A stretch of DNA of 64,000 nucleotides from Vreelandella titanicae BH1 (GCF_000336575.1 NZ_AOPO01000011.1:91913-155912), one strand, 5' to 3'; shown: positions 1 to 9,511, counted from the stretch's first letter. Notes: generated by a model not told the origin, from the sequence alone. Translations and numbers: made by a program.

Positions 1-104
1 GAGAGCGTGATGATTTGAGTCAATTTTTGCATTTGGGCCTATTCTTCACTATCGTGGTTTCGGTTGATCATACCCGACCTAACCAGTTACTGCGAAGAGC
101 GACC

Positions 105-556
105 ATGGCCGATCAGAACCATGAATTGCGCAAAGCCGGTCTAAAAGTGACCCTGCCGCGCGTCAAGATACTTCAAATTCTCGAAAATGTTTCGGGTCAG
201 CACCACCTTAGCGCGGAAGAAGTGTACAAAACACTGATTGATGCGGGCGAAGATGTTGGCTTGGCAACCGTATACCGCGTATTGACTCAGTTCGAGTCAG
301 CGGGCTTGGTAATTCGTCATAATTTCGACGGAGGCCATGCGGTATTCGAGATGACCCAAGAGGATCACCATGACCACATGTGTGCCTTGAAAGCGGCGAA
401 ATCATTGAGTTCGTTGATGAAATCATTGAACGCCGTCAGCAAGAAATCGCTGAAGAGCACGGCTACGAACTAGTGGATCATGCTCTGGTGCTCTATGTAC
501 GTCCGCGCGGTTCCGACGTGACGCGCCAGGACAGCGGGCCGACGAACAAGAAATAG
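105..556 (+). pseudogene. fur: Ferric uptake regulator Fur, frameshifted
   Basis: Fur is the Fe(II)-dependent dimeric repressor of iron uptake genes. The ATG at 105 opens a typical Fur winged-helix domain (LRKAGLKVTLPRVKIL, then LSAEEVYKTL and GLATVYRVLTQFE). The metal-site motif HHDHM is present at 366-380. Directly after it the frame breaks: the expected Val-Cys-Leu codons are one base short near 381-382. From 383 the next frame continues the Fur dimerisation domain (CLESGEIIEF, ERRQQEIAEEHGYELVDHALV, LYVRPRG) to the TAG at 554. Read in the original frame the protein ends at 473 with an unrelated tail. Adding one base would restore a protein of about 150 residues. CLES where E. coli has CLDC resembles Pseudomonas Fur. 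No slippery heptamer is visible, so this is either a true null/truncating mutation or a base-call error. An upstream in-frame ATG at 15 adds no Fur-like sequence. Confidence 0.85.
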
Positions 557-609
557 TGTTCGTAGGTCGCTGTTAGTCGCAGACCGTTAATCGCGGTTCG
601 AAATATAAG

Positions 610-678
610 CGCCCCTGAGCCATTTGGCCGAATTCCTGGTTAACTGAATTCGCCAAGTGGATCAGGGGCGTTTGTTTT
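610..678 (+). terminator. Intrinsic terminator between fur and recN
   Basis: A long imperfect hairpin pairs CGCCCCTGA (610-618) with TCAGGGGCG (662-670). An inner stem pairs TTTGGC-GAATTC with GAATTCGCCAA. TTTGTTTT follows at 671-678. It lies between the convergent fur and recN genes and would stop transcription leaving fur. Confidence 0.75.
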
Positions 679-749
679 GCTGTGTGCAGATGTGCTGTAT
701 AGCTGTGCGCTATAGAAATGCACAGAAACGGCGCAGGGCGCCCGCTCAA

Positions 750-2423
750 TCAGTGCGGCGGGCGTTGGCTGGCGTGCAGCATCTCCCGAGCGTGGGCGAG
801 GGTTTGGTCAGAAAGCGTGACGCCGCCCAGCATGCGCGCCAGTTCGCTGATGCGGCCCTGTTCGTCGAGTAGCGCCATCTGGGTCAGCGTTGTATCGCGC
901 TTCGCCTGTTTCTCGATATGCAGGTGCTGGTGCGCCTGTGCTGCCACCTGGGGTAGGTGGGTCACGGTCATGACCTGGCCGTTTTCGCCCAGTTTGCGCA
1001 GCAGTTGGCCAACGATCTCTGCGGTGGCCCCCGAGATACCCACATCCACTTCGTCAAACACCAGGCTGGGCACGGTTGAGTGCGTCGCCGCGACCACTTG
1101 AATCGCCAGGCTAATCCGCGACAACTCACCGCCGGAGGCGACTTTGGTCAATGGGCGAGCGGGTTGGCCGGGGTTGGCGCTAATCAAAAACTGCACGCGA
1201 TCGAGACCTTCAGGGGAGGGCGCGTCTTTAGCGGTGACCTCCACTTCAAAACGGGCTTTGCCCATGGCCAAAAAGCCCAGTTGCTGCTGCACCTCTTTAC
1301 CCAAGCGAAGTGCGGCTTTTTGACGGCTCTCGCTGAGTTTTTTCGCCTCTTGGCGATAGTCTTCGCGTAGCTCGACGACCCGCGCACTGAGTGCCTCCAA
1401 GTCATTGCCACCCTCTTCTAACTGCGCGACTTCCCGCTGTAGGTCAGCATGCAGGGCGCATAGCTCATCAGGAGCAACGTGATGCTTGCGGGCAATCCGG
1501 TGTACGTCGGTCATTCGTTCTTCAACCCAGGCGAGCCGCTCAGGATCTAATTCGGTGGTGCTGGCGAGGCGGTTAAGCTCGCTGGAGGCCTCTTCCACTT
1601 GAATGCGCGCATCGCTCAGCATGGCAAGCGTGTTCGCCAGGGTGCCTTTGTCGCTACCTGGCAGTGCGCTTAAGTGGGTAAACGCTTGGTTGAGTAAGGA
1701 GAGCGCGCCGCCCTCGTCACTGGCGCAGCAGTCGGCGGCAAACTGGGTTTCGCGCAGGGTCTCTTCCGCGTGAGCCAGGGTGTGCTGCTCTTCCTCTAAC
1801 GTGGCTAATTCACCTTCCGCTAAACCGAGCTGATCCAGCTCTTCTACTTGGTAACGCAGCAACTGCCGTTTGGCCTCAACTTCACTGCCTTCTTCGCTTA
1901 GCTTCTTCAAGTGCCGACGCGCACTGCGCCACTCGCGGAACGTTTCAGCTAATTGAGTGGTGGCATCGTTTAGGCCTGCGTAATCGTCCAGCAGGGCAAG
2001 GTGGGTCTCTTCGCGCATCAGCGCATGGTGAGCATGCTGTCCATGAATTTGAATCAGCTGCTCGCCGAGGGATTTTAGATCCGAGATAGTCGCGGGTTGG
2101 CCGTTAATCCAGGCTTTGGAACGGCCGTTGGCGGTGACCACACGGCGCAGCAAGCATTCCTCAGCGGGGAGCTCCCGCGCCGTTAGCCACTCGATGGCGG
2201 CGGGCAGGTGTTGAATGTCGAAGCGTGCGGAGAGGTCCGTACGCTCGCGGCCGTGACGCACGCTTCCGGCGTCGGCACGCTCGCCCAGGCAGAGCCCAAG
2301 GGCGCCTAACAGGATCGATTTGCCCGCGCCGGTTTCCCCGGTAATCGCGGTCATACCGCCGGTCAAGTCGAGTTCTAAGTGATCGACAATGGCGAAATCT
2401 TGAATAGCTAGCTGAGTAAGCAT
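750..2423 (-). CDS. recN: DNA repair protein RecN
   Basis: RecN is an SMC-like ATPase that acts in recombinational repair of double-strand breaks. At 557 residues it is full length. The Walker A motif GETGAGKS is at residues 29-36. A long glutamate- and leucine-rich coiled-coil region fills the middle. The ABC signature SGGELSR (about 430-436) and Walker B LVFDEVD (about 454-460) form the second half of the split ATPase head. The start has a strong AGGAGG site five bases upstream. A LexA-like box 50 bp upstream fits the SOS control known for recN. The gene converges on fur and diverges from grpE, the arrangement found in Pseudomonas. Confidence 0.97.
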   Translation of the reverse strand: MLTQLAIQDFAIVDHLELDLTGGMTAITGETGAGKSILLGALGLCLGERADAGSVRHGRERTDLSARFDIQHLPAAIEWLTARELPAEECLLRRVVTANGRSKAWINGQPATISDLKSLGEQLIQIHGQHAHHALMREETHLALLDDYAGLNDATTQLAETFREWRSARRHLKKLSEEGSEVEAKRQLLRYQVEELDQLGLAEGELATLEEEQHTLAHAEETLRETQFAADCCASDEGGALSLLNQAFTHLSALPGSDKGTLANTLAMLSDARIQVEEASSELNRLASTTELDPERLAWVEERMTDVHRIARKHHVAPDELCALHADLQREVAQLEEGGNDLEALSARVVELREDYRQEAKKLSESRQKAALRLGKEVQQQLGFLAMGKARFEVEVTAKDAPSPEGLDRVQFLISANPGQPARPLTKVASGGELSRISLAIQVVAATHSTVPSLVFDEVDVGISGATAEIVGQLLRKLGENGQVMTVTHLPQVAAQAHQHLHIEKQAKRDTTLTQMALLDEQGRISELARMLGGVTLSDQTLAHAREMLHASQRPPH

Positions 2424-2472
2424 GGCGCCTCCTGAGGCGGTACAGCATAGAAGCTGGATACTTATCCAATAG

Positions 2473-2488
2473 TTGTTGATTTATACAG
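2473..2488 (-). promoter_or_regulatory. Candidate LexA (SOS) box of recN
   Basis: On the minus strand the sequence reads CTGTATAAATCAACAA, which fits CTGT-N8-ACAG with one mismatch in the last position. It is preceded by TA, as in the extended TACTGT consensus. It lies 50-65 bp upstream of the recN start, where an SOS operator is expected. The match alone does not prove LexA binding. Confidence 0.6.
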
Positions 2489-2515
2489 TAGTTAATAACT
2501 CACTTCAATGCACCT

Positions 2516-2543
2516 CTTGAGATGGAATTTATGGCCCCCATAT
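2516..2543 (+). promoter_or_regulatory. Sigma-32 heat-shock promoter of grpE
   Basis: CTTGAGA (2516-2522), a 13-nt spacer and CCCCATAT (2536-2543) match the RpoH consensus CTTGAAA-N13-CCCCATNT almost exactly. It lies about 90 bp upstream of the grpE ATG. The dnaK promoter at 3321-3348 has the same spacer length. Confidence 0.85.
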
Positions 2544-2633
2544 AGCGTGCATGATCAGTCAAAGCGAGTGACTTAAAGCTTACTTCTTTGCGCGCCGCCC
2601 GCGTGGCCGCGCTCTACTTTTTAGGAGCACAAC

Positions 2634-3275
2634 ATGGCGAAAGAACCGCAAACACCAATGGACGATGAGCTGGCCCGCCACGAGCAAGACGCCGATGGCG
2701 CCGAGCAAGCAGCTGAGAAAGTTGCTGAAGAGCGCTTGATGGAGGGCGAGCTGGAAGGATTGATCAATGACGAAGAGGCGCTAGAAGACAGCGTCGACAA
2801 CCCGGAAGCGGAAATGCTGGCAGCCCAAGTAGGTGAGTTAGAGCAGAGCTTGGCCGAAGCCAAGGATCAGGCCCTACGCGCCGCCGCTGAAGCGCAAAAC
2901 GTGCGCCGTCGTGCGGAGCAGGAAGCGGAAAAAGCCCGCAAGTTTGCCCTGGAGAAGTTCGTTAAAGAGCTGCTGCCAGTGGTGGATAGCCTGGAAAAAG
3001 CGCTTGAGACCATGGAAGAGGGTGCATCGGAAGTTCACCGTGAAGGTGTTTCCATGACCTTGAAAATGCAGCTGGATGTACTCAACAAGTTCGGCGTTGA
3101 AAGCATTGAACCCCATGGTGAGCCCTTCGACCCGCAAGTGCACGAAGCCATGACCATGGTGCCTAACCCGGATCTTGATCCGAACACCGTGATGGACGTT
3201 ATGCAGAAAGGCTATTTACTCAATGGACGCTTGGTGCGCCCAGCGATGGTTGTAGTGAGTAAAAAAGCCGATTAA
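2634..3275 (+). CDS. grpE: Nucleotide exchange factor GrpE
   Basis: GrpE is the co-chaperone that releases ADP from DnaK. The 213-residue protein has a very acidic N-terminal tail (about 1-60), a long helix/coiled coil ([20 protein letters not shown], about 75-115) and a C-terminal beta domain with the family signature ([33 protein letters not shown]). It starts after TTAGGAGCACAAC, a good ribosome-binding site. It sits immediately before dnaK with its own sigma-32 promoter, and 158 bp separate it from dnaK. Confidence 0.98.
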   Translation: MAKEPQTPMDDELARHEQDADGAEQAAEKVAEERLMEGELEGLINDEEALEDSVDNPEAEMLAAQVGELEQSLAEAKDQALRAAAEAQNVRRRAEQEAEKARKFALEKFVKELLPVVDSLEKALETMEEGASEVHREGVSMTLKMQLDVLNKFGVESIEPHGEPFDPQVHEAMTMVPNPDLDPNTVMDVMQKGYLLNGRLVRPAMVVVSKKAD

Positions 3276-3320
3276 GCCACTGGCGGCACAGAGTTTGAAA
3301 AAAGTGTGTGAAAAAAAGCC

Positions 3321-3348
3321 CTTGAAATGTCAGCGGCGGCCCCCAAAT
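3321..3348 (+). promoter_or_regulatory. Sigma-32 heat-shock promoter of dnaK
   Basis: CTTGAAA (3321-3327), a 13-nt spacer and CCCCAAAT (3341-3348) form a near-perfect RpoH promoter 86 bp upstream of the dnaK ATG. dnaK can therefore be transcribed without grpE. A GC-rich palindrome CCCCGCGGGG lies just downstream in the leader (about 3358-3367). Confidence 0.85.
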
Positions 3349-3433
3349 AAAGGGCAACCCCGCGGGGAAACCCGCAGACAAGCTTTAAAAACTAAATTTT
3401 CAGTTTTGTAACAACCGAATTCGAGGTATTGCT

Positions 3434-5368
3434 ATGGGACGTATAATTGGTATCGACCTGGGCACCACTAACTCTTGTGTGGCCGTGCTCGATGGTGACA
3501 GCGCTAAAGTTATCGAAAACGCCGAAGGCGGTCGTACGACGCCTTCTATCATCGCCTACACCGATGATGGTGAAACGCTGGTAGGTCAGGCGGCTAAACG
3601 TCAGGCCGTTACTAACCCAGAAAACACCCTGTACGCTATCAAGCGTCTAATTGGCCGTCGCTTTAAAGACGACGTTGTCCAGAAAGACATCAAGATGGTG
3701 CCGTACAAAATCAGCGAAGCTGATAACGGTGATGCTTGGGTTGAAGTAAAAGGCAAAAAAATGGCACCGCCGCAGGTAAGCGCGGAAGTGCTGAAGAAAA
3801 TGAAGAAGACTGCCGAAGACTACCTGGGCGAAGCAGTCACCGAAGCGGTCATTACCGTACCGGCCTACTTCAACGACAGCCAGCGTCAGGCGACCAAAGA
3901 CGCCGGCCGCATTGCCGGTCTGGACGTTAAGCGCATTATTAACGAGCCGACCGCTGCCGCACTGGCCTACGGTATGGACAAATCCCGCGGCGACAAAACC
4001 ATCGCGGTCTACGACCTGGGTGGCGGCACCTTCGATATCTCGATCATCGAAATTGCCGATGTCGACGGCGAAACCCAGTTTGAAGTGTTGGCCACCAACG
4101 GTGATACCTTCTTGGGCGGCGAAGACTTTGACTTGGCGCTGATCAACTACCTGGTAGACCAGTTCAAGTCTGACAGTGGCATTGATCTGTCTGGCGACAA
4201 CTTGGCCATGCAGCGTCTGAAAGAAGCTGCCGAAAAAGCCAAAATTGAGCTGTCTAGCGCTCAGCAGACCGATGTGAACCTGCCTTACATCACCGCCGAC
4301 AACACTGGCCCGAAACACCTTAACGTTAAGGTGACTCGTGCCAAGCTGGAGTCGCTGGTCGAAGAGCTGGTTCAGCGCTCGCTCGAGCCGTGCAAAATGG
4401 CCCTGAAAGATGCAGGCCTGTCTGCCTCTGAAATCGACGAAGTGATCCTGGTCGGTGGCCAGACACGTATGCCGATGGTGCAGAAGAAAGCCGCTGACTT
4501 CTTCGGCAAAGAAGCACGTAAAGACGTTAACCCGGACGAAGCGGTTGCCGTTGGTGCAGCGATTCAGGGCGGCGTACTCGGTGGCGACGTTAAAGACGTT
4601 CTGCTGCTCGACGTCACCCCGCTTACCCTGGGTATCGAAACCCTGGGTGGCGTGATGACGCCGCTGATCGAAAAGAACACCACCATCCCGACCAAGAAGA
4701 CACAAACCTTCTCAACGGCGGATGACAACCAAACGGCGGTGACCATTCACGCCGTGCAGGGTGAGCGCAAGCAAGTGTCGCAGAATAAGTCGCTGGGTCG
4801 TTTTGATCTTGCTGACATTCCGCCTGCACCGCGCGGTGTGCCGCAGATCGAAGTCGCCTTCGACTTGGATGCCAACGGTATTCTGAACGTATCGGCAAAA
4901 GACAAGGCCACTGGCAAAGAGCAGTCGATTGTCATCAAGGCGTCTAGCGGTCTGTCCGAGGAAGAAGTCGAGCAGATGGTACGTGATGCTGAAGCTCACG
5001 CCGAAGAGGACAAAAAGTTCGAAGAGCTGGTGCAGCTGCGTAACCAAGCTGACGGCATGATTCACGCTACGCGCAAAACGTTGGAAGAAGCTGGCGACAA
5101 AGCGACTGACGACGAGAAGCAGGCGATTGAAACGGCCATCAGCGAGCTGGAAGAAGCGGTTAAAGGTGACGACGTCGATAACATTCAGAAGAAACTGGAT
5201 GCACTGACCGAAGCCTCTGGCCAGCTAGCCCAGAAGATGTACGCCGAGCAGGCCGAAGCGGCGCAGCAAGAGGGCGGTGAAGGTGCCGAAAACGCGGGCA
5301 CCAAGCCGGAAGAAGACGTGGTTGACGCCGAGTACGAAGAAGTCAACGACGATCAGAAAAAGCAGTAA
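3434..5368 (+). CDS. dnaK: Chaperone protein DnaK (Hsp70)
   Basis: DnaK is the ATP-driven Hsp70 that binds exposed hydrophobic peptides and works with DnaJ and GrpE. The 644-residue protein shows the phosphate-1 motif IDLGTTNS (7-14), [12 protein letters not shown] and the [10 protein letters not shown] motif of the nucleotide-binding domain. It also has the substrate-binding beta sandwich ([14 protein letters not shown]) and a helical lid. The acidic C-terminus ends in [10 protein letters not shown], close to the usual EEVxD tail. Length matches the family. It has its own heat-shock promoter and is followed by a hairpin before dnaJ. Confidence 0.99.
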   Translation: MGRIIGIDLGTTNSCVAVLDGDSAKVIENAEGGRTTPSIIAYTDDGETLVGQAAKRQAVTNPENTLYAIKRLIGRRFKDDVVQKDIKMVPYKISEADNGDAWVEVKGKKMAPPQVSAEVLKKMKKTAEDYLGEAVTEAVITVPAYFNDSQRQATKDAGRIAGLDVKRIINEPTAAALAYGMDKSRGDKTIAVYDLGGGTFDISIIEIADVDGETQFEVLATNGDTFLGGEDFDLALINYLVDQFKSDSGIDLSGDNLAMQRLKEAAEKAKIELSSAQQTDVNLPYITADNTGPKHLNVKVTRAKLESLVEELVQRSLEPCKMALKDAGLSASEIDEVILVGGQTRMPMVQKKAADFFGKEARKDVNPDEAVAVGAAIQGGVLGGDVKDVLLLDVTPLTLGIETLGGVMTPLIEKNTTIPTKKTQTFSTADDNQTAVTIHAVQGERKQVSQNKSLGRFDLADIPPAPRGVPQIEVAFDLDANGILNVSAKDKATGKEQSIVIKASSGLSEEEVEQMVRDAEAHAEEDKKFEELVQLRNQADGMIHATRKTLEEAGDKATDDEKQAIETAISELEEAVKGDDVDNIQKKLDALTEASGQLAQKMYAEQAEAAQQEGGEGAENAGTKPEEDVVDAEYEEVNDDQKKQ

Positions 5369-5396
5369 CATCCTCTTTCTGCCAAGGAAAGCGGTG

Positions 5397-5425
5397 ACGC
5401 GGGAGCTTACTCCCGCGTTGCTGTT
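5397..5425 (+). terminator. Hairpin between dnaK and dnaJ (attenuator-like)
   Basis: ACGCGGGAG (5397-5405), loop CTTA and CTCCCGCGT (5410-5418) form a perfect 9-bp stem followed by TGCTGTTT. The U-tract is poor, so it may only reduce read-through from dnaK into dnaJ or protect the dnaK mRNA end. Confidence 0.5.
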
Positions 5426-5440
5426 TCCGCGGCCAAGACG

Positions 5441-5514
5441 CACGTAGTTAAGTATCACGTAGTTAAATATACAGTTGAATACATAGCTAAATGTGCAGTT
5501 GAGTGCGTAGCTAA
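5441..5514. repeat. Degenerate tandem repeats upstream of dnaJ
   Basis: Two 15-bp copies, CACGTAGTTAAGTAT (5441-5455) and CACGTAGTTAAATAT (5456-5470), differ at one base. Two longer related copies follow, each with CAGTTGA(A/G)T and (A/G)TAGCTAA, ending at 5514 just before the dnaJ ribosome-binding site. The array is non-coding. Confidence 0.75.
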
Positions 5515-5532
5515 CCAGGAGGCGTAGGGCCT

Positions 5533-6675
5533 ATGTCCAAACGCGATTATTACGAAGTCCTGGGTGTCGAAAAAGGGGCCGATCAGAAAGAGATCAAGAA
5601 GGCCTATCGCCGTCTGGCGCAAAAATTCCACCCTGATCGAAATCCGGACGATACCACCTCCGCGGAAAAATTCCGCGAAGTGTCCGAAGCGTATGAAGTG
5701 CTTAGCGACGGCGAAAAACGCGCTGCCTATGACCAGTTCGGCCATGCGGGCGTTGATGGCCAAGGTGGCGGTGGTTTCGGCGGTGCTGGCGCTGGTGATT
5801 TCAGCGACATTTTCGGCGATGTGTTTGGCGATATTTTTGGCGGAGGTGGCGGTCGCCGCCGTGGCCCCAATGCCCCGGCACGCGGTTCCGACCTGCGTTA
5901 TAACCTAGAACTGGATCTGGAAAACGCCGTTTCAGGCACCACGGTGGATATTCGTGTGCCGCGGCATATCGAGTGTGACCGTTGTGATGGTGGTGGCGCT
6001 GAGCCCGGCTCTTCTAAAGAGACGTGCCCTACCTGTCATGGCCACGGCCAAGTGCGTATGCAGCAAGGCTTCTTTGCCGTGCAGCAGACTTGCCCGACCT
6101 GTCATGGCTCTGGCCAGCACATTAAAGTGCCGTGCCATAAGTGTAATGGCGAAGGCCGTGTACGTGAGACACGCACGCTGTCCGTTAAGATTCCGCCCGG
6201 TGTGGATACCGGCGACCGTATTCGCTTGAACGGCGAAGGCGAAAGCGGCGTGAACGGTGGCCCGCCAGGGGATCTGTATGTGCAGGTGGCGATCAAGCCG
6301 CACCACATCTTCCAGCGTGACGGCAAGCACCTGCAGTGCGATGTGCCGATCAACTTTGTTGATGCAGCGCTAGGTGGCGAGCTTGAAGTGCCGACGCTAG
6401 ATGGCCGTGTGAAGCTGAAGATTCCGCCGGAAACCCAAACAGGCAAGCTGTTCCGCCTGCGCGGTAAAGGCGTGAAGCCCGTGCGCGGTGGTATGCCCGG
6501 CGACCTGCTGTGCAAGGTGGTCGTGGAAACACCGGTGAAGCTTAACGACGAGCAGCGCGATCTGTTGCGCCAGCTGCAACAGAGCTTCGACGACAGCAAT
6601 AGCCACAACCACTCGCCGAAGAAAACCGGCTTCTTTGATAGCGTGAAAAGCTTCTTTGAAGATATGAAGCCGTAA
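5533..6675 (+). CDS. dnaJ: Chaperone protein DnaJ (Hsp40)
   Basis: DnaJ stimulates the DnaK ATPase and delivers substrates. The 380-residue protein has a J domain with the catalytic HPD at residues 33-35 and a Gly/Phe linker rich in FGG (about 75-115). Four zinc-binding CxxCxGxG-type repeats follow ([32 protein letters not shown]). The C-terminal peptide-binding domains and a short extra tail ([18 protein letters not shown]) complete it. It lies 164 bp after dnaK behind a hairpin and a repeat array, and is followed by a strong terminator. Confidence 0.98.
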   Translation: MSKRDYYEVLGVEKGADQKEIKKAYRRLAQKFHPDRNPDDTTSAEKFREVSEAYEVLSDGEKRAAYDQFGHAGVDGQGGGGFGGAGAGDFSDIFGDVFGDIFGGGGGRRRGPNAPARGSDLRYNLELDLENAVSGTTVDIRVPRHIECDRCDGGGAEPGSSKETCPTCHGHGQVRMQQGFFAVQQTCPTCHGSGQHIKVPCHKCNGEGRVRETRTLSVKIPPGVDTGDRIRLNGEGESGVNGGPPGDLYVQVAIKPHHIFQRDGKHLQCDVPINFVDAALGGELEVPTLDGRVKLKIPPETQTGKLFRLRGKGVKPVRGGMPGDLLCKVVVETPVKLNDEQRDLLRQLQQSFDDSNSHNHSPKKTGFFDSVKSFFEDMKP

Positions 6676-6711
6676 GTCTGAGATAATAGTAAGCAGTTAG
6701 GTGTTTAGTCC

Positions 6712-6739
6712 AAAAACCCTCGGTTCACCGGGGGTTTTT
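6712..6739 (+). terminator. Terminator after dnaJ
   Basis: AAAAACCCTCGG, loop TTCA and CCGGGGGTTTTT pair with one mismatch and end in five T residues. This closes the dnaK-dnaJ transcription unit. Confidence 0.85.
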
Positions 6740-6790
6740 GCTGTTTAGGAAATACTGCACGCAATGGATCACCTTGAAGAAAGGCCCACC

Positions 6791-7660
6791 ATGGGTATTT
6801 TGCTGCGGATACTGTCAGGTGCCCTGTTTACCGGGATGCTGGTGTGTATTAAGGCAGTCAGTGACGAAGTGCCTGTGGGGCAGTCGGTATTTTACCGCTC
6901 GCTGTTTGCGCTGCTGCCTATCGTCGTTTTCCTTTTGCTGCGGCGGGAGTTTCCACGTGGGTTGGCTACGCGCCGCCCGCTGGGTCATGCGCTGCGCTCT
7001 GGGTTGGGGGCGGCGGCGATGTTTGCCTCCTTTGCGGCGGTTGCGCTGTTGCCAGTGGCCGAGGCAACATTGCTCGCTCAGCTTACCCCGGTCTTTATGG
7101 CGATTGGTGGTGTACTGCTGCTGGGGGAGCGCTGCTCGCTTAATCGCGCGGGTGGTGTGGTGCTGGCGCTTGCCGGGGTGGCCGTGCTGATTTTGCCTGG
7201 ACTCAATGCCAGTTCCAGTAACGGCCAAGCGGCCGGGTACGCGCTAGGGGCGTTGGGTGCGCTGCTAACGGCAGGTGCTTTATTAACTGTCAGGCGTATT
7301 TCACGCACCGAGACAGCGGCTTCAATCGCCTTCTACTTTATTTTAGTGGCCGCGCTAGCCGGGCTGGCAACGCTCCCACTGGGCTGGGCAGCACTCAACC
7401 GGGTAGAGTTTTCCCTGTTGGTGCTCTCGGGCCTGTTTGGCGGCGCCGCCCATATCGCGATGACATTAGCGCTGCGCTACGCCGAGGCGTCGCGGTTGGC
7501 GCCTTTTGAATATATTGCCCTGGTGTGGCCTGTGCTCGCCGACTGGGTGTTGTTTGGCATACCGGTCTCCAGCGGCTTCCTACTAGCGCTACCGCTGATG
7601 TTAAGCGGGGTAGCGCTAGCGGCGATGGAAGGGCGGTGGCTTAGGCAAAGGGCTAGATAG
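6791..7660 (+). CDS. DMT-superfamily EamA transporter
   Basis: This is a predicted ten-helix inner-membrane transporter with two EamA repeats, about 289 residues from the chosen start. Hydrophobic segments run from the N-terminus (MGILLRILSGALFTGMLVCI) through to the C-terminal helices, and ALLPVAEATLLAQLTPVF is typical of the first repeat. Family members export amino acids or metabolites, but the substrate cannot be inferred. I chose the ATG at 6791 because GAAAGG lies six bases before it. An in-frame ATG at 6764 would add nine residues without a well-placed site. It converges on the iron ABC genes. It belongs to an insertion between dnaJ and dapB, which are adjacent in Pseudomonas. Confidence 0.85.
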   Translation: MGILLRILSGALFTGMLVCIKAVSDEVPVGQSVFYRSLFALLPIVVFLLLRREFPRGLATRRPLGHALRSGLGAAAMFASFAAVALLPVAEATLLAQLTPVFMAIGGVLLLGERCSLNRAGGVVLALAGVAVLILPGLNASSSNGQAAGYALGALGALLTAGALLTVRRISRTETAASIAFYFILVAALAGLATLPLGWAALNRVEFSLLVLSGLFGGAAHIAMTLALRYAEASRLAPFEYIALVWPVLADWVLFGIPVSSGFLLALPLMLSGVALAAMEGRWLRQRAR

Positions 7661-8402
7661 CGGCTTCGACGATAAGCTGCGGCTGACCTTTCGAGCAGGA
7701 CTCGATACGCGTAGATACCCGATAAACCTGACGTAGCAGCGCAGGGGTAATCACTTCGGCAGTGGAGCCGCAGGCGATCAAGCGGCCATTTTCGAGCATC
7801 ATGGCGGCATCGGCAAAACGTAGTGCATGCCCCAGGTCATGGAGCGCCACCAGAATCAGCATCTGGCGCTCATCGGCTAACCGTCGCAGCACCGTCAACA
7901 GGCTGATCTGACGGTTAAGGTCGAGTGCCGAGGTGGGCTCATCCAGCATCAGAATCTCGGGCTCTTGCACCAGGGCCTGGGCAGCGCTGACCAACTGGCG
8001 CTGGCCGCCGCTAAGGTCGCCAATATCCCGTTCGCCAAGGGCCGTAATGCTGAGTTCTTCCAGCGCGCGATCAACCTGCGCTAAATCCTCAGGCTGCACT
8101 TTTAATCCACGCCCCTGCATACGTGCCAAAAGCACTGATTCATATACCGTCAGTACGGCCTTGGCACCGGTGTCCTGGGGCATATAGCCCACGGGACGTG
8201 CGGCGCTGGTGCCGCTGATAATCACTTCGCCTTCGCCTTTCAATAGTCCTAATACGCGGCGAAAAAGCGTCGATTTACCTGCTGCGTTGGGCCCTAGCAG
8301 AGCGACGACTTGCCCCCCTTGAAAGCAGGGCGTGGTGATCTCTTCCAGAATAGGGCGACGCCCATAGCGGGCGGATACACGGTTCAGTTGTAGGGTTACC
8401 AT
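7653..8402 (-). CDS. Iron-siderophore ABC transporter, ATP-binding protein
   Basis: This is the cytoplasmic ATPase of a FecE/FepC/FhuC-type importer, 249 residues. Walker A GPNAAGKS is at 37-44, followed by the signature LSGGQRQ (about 130) and Walker B ILMLDEPTSALD (about 150), with the switch His in LVALHDLGHA. It is the last gene of a three-gene operon. Its ATG (8402) overlaps the permease stop by seven bases, which implies translational coupling. The 3' end overlaps the convergent DMT transporter by eight bases. Iron or siderophore as substrate is inferred from family and partners. Cobalamin or haem cannot be excluded. Confidence 0.9.
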   Translation of the reverse strand: MVTLQLNRVSARYGRRPILEEITTPCFQGGQVVALLGPNAAGKSTLFRRVLGLLKGEGEVIISGTSAARPVGYMPQDTGAKAVLTVYESVLLARMQGRGLKVQPEDLAQVDRALEELSITALGERDIGDLSGGQRQLVSAAQALVQEPEILMLDEPTSALDLNRQISLLTVLRRLADERQMLILVALHDLGHALRFADAAMMLENGRLIACGSTAEVITPALLRQVYRVSTRIESCSKGQPQLIVEAAI

Positions 8403-9511
8403 GAGGCCTTCTTGTGGTTAAGCACCAGAAACAGAAAGAAGGGAATGCCCACCAGCGAGGTGATAATGCCAATGGGAATAATGGTGCCAGGAATAATAAT
8501 CTTGGAGATGACCGAGCCAACGGAGAGGATCAGTGCGCCGCACAGGGCCGAGCCTGGTAGGAAGAAACGCTGATCCTCGCCCAGTAAAATGCGCGCGATA
8601 TGCGGCCCCACCAAGCCAATAAACCCAATGGTGCCCACGAACGCCACCGCGATGGCGGCAAGTAGTGACACCAGCACCAGCACTTCCAAACGCAGCGCGC
8701 GGGGATTGACGCCCATGCTCTCGGCTTTGGCGTCGCCCAGGCGCATGGCCGTCAGCGCCCAACCATGCCGGGCAAGCAGCGGCATGGATAAGGCAAGAAT
8801 GCTAAGGGCGATCCAGAACTTGGGCCAGGTGGCTTTGGTTAAGCTGCCCATCGTCCAAAACACCACCGCGGAGACCGCTTCCTGGCTGGCAAAGAACTGA
8901 ATCAGCGCCATCAGCGAGTTGAAGATAAACACCATGGCGATGCCGAGCAGCACAATCGTCTCTACCGTCACGCCGCGCTTAAGGCTTAAAGCATGAATTA
9001 AGAACGCGGTGAACATGGCCATCACGAAGGCATTGATGGGCACCACAAACTCAATGGCTGCGGGAACAATGGCGACACCAAAAGCAAGCCCCAACGCGGC
9101 GCCAAAACTGGCCCCGGCGGAGATCCCCAGGGTGAATGGGCTGGCTAGCGGGTTGCTCAGAATGGTTTGCATCTGTGCCCCGGCCACCGACAAGCTGGCG
9201 CCTACTACTAGCGCCATCAGCGCCACTGGCATACGAATTTCCCACAGAATGACTCGCGCCTGCTGGCTAACGCTGTCTGGCGTAAACAGCGCTGCGATGA
9301 CTTCACCCAGGCTATAGCGGGCAGGCCCCAGCGCCAGGTCAACACAGAGGCTAAAAAACAGCGCTAAAACCAGTGCCACCAGTATCATCTGGCGGCGGAA
9401 AACCTGGCTATGGTAGAAGGCGCGACCCTGTGAAACATGCTCTGCTAACGCAGTTTCTGGGTGCCTGGTCTCTGAAAGACTGGCTTCAGTGAACTTCGTT
9501 TCAGTCGTCAT
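8396..9511 (-). CDS. Iron-siderophore ABC transporter, FecCD-type permease
   Basis: This is the membrane subunit of the importer, about 371 residues with roughly ten helices. Motifs of the BtuC/FecCD family are visible: GASLSVAGAQMQTILSNPLA near the middle of the first half, GISAGASFGAALG, and VGPHIARILLGEDQRFFLP near the end. I place the start at the ATG at 9511 because it overlaps the stop of the binding-protein gene by 11 bases (ATGACGACTGA). A longer reading from 9601 would overlap that gene by 100 bases. About 70 hydrophilic N-terminal residues precede the first helix, which is long for the family. Confidence 0.9.
   Translation of the reverse strand: MTTETKFTEASLSETRHPETALAEHVSQGRAFYHSQVFRRQMILVALVLALFFSLCVDLALGPARYSLGEVIAALFTPDSVSQQARVILWEIRMPVALMALVVGASLSVAGAQMQTILSNPLASPFTLGISAGASFGAALGLAFGVAIVPAAIEFVVPINAFVMAMFTAFLIHALSLKRGVTVETIVLLGIAMVFIFNSLMALIQFFASQEAVSAVVFWTMGSLTKATWPKFWIALSILALSMPLLARHGWALTAMRLGDAKAESMGVNPRALRLEVLVLVSLLAAIAVAFVGTIGFIGLVGPHIARILLGEDQRFFLPGSALCGALILSVGSVISKIIIPGTIIPIGIITSLVGIPFFLFLVLNHKKASW

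Noticed and set aside
3647..4705. Long 352-codon minus-strand frame inside dnaK
   Set aside because: It is the antisense shadow of a highly codon-biased gene, with no domain or ribosome-binding site.
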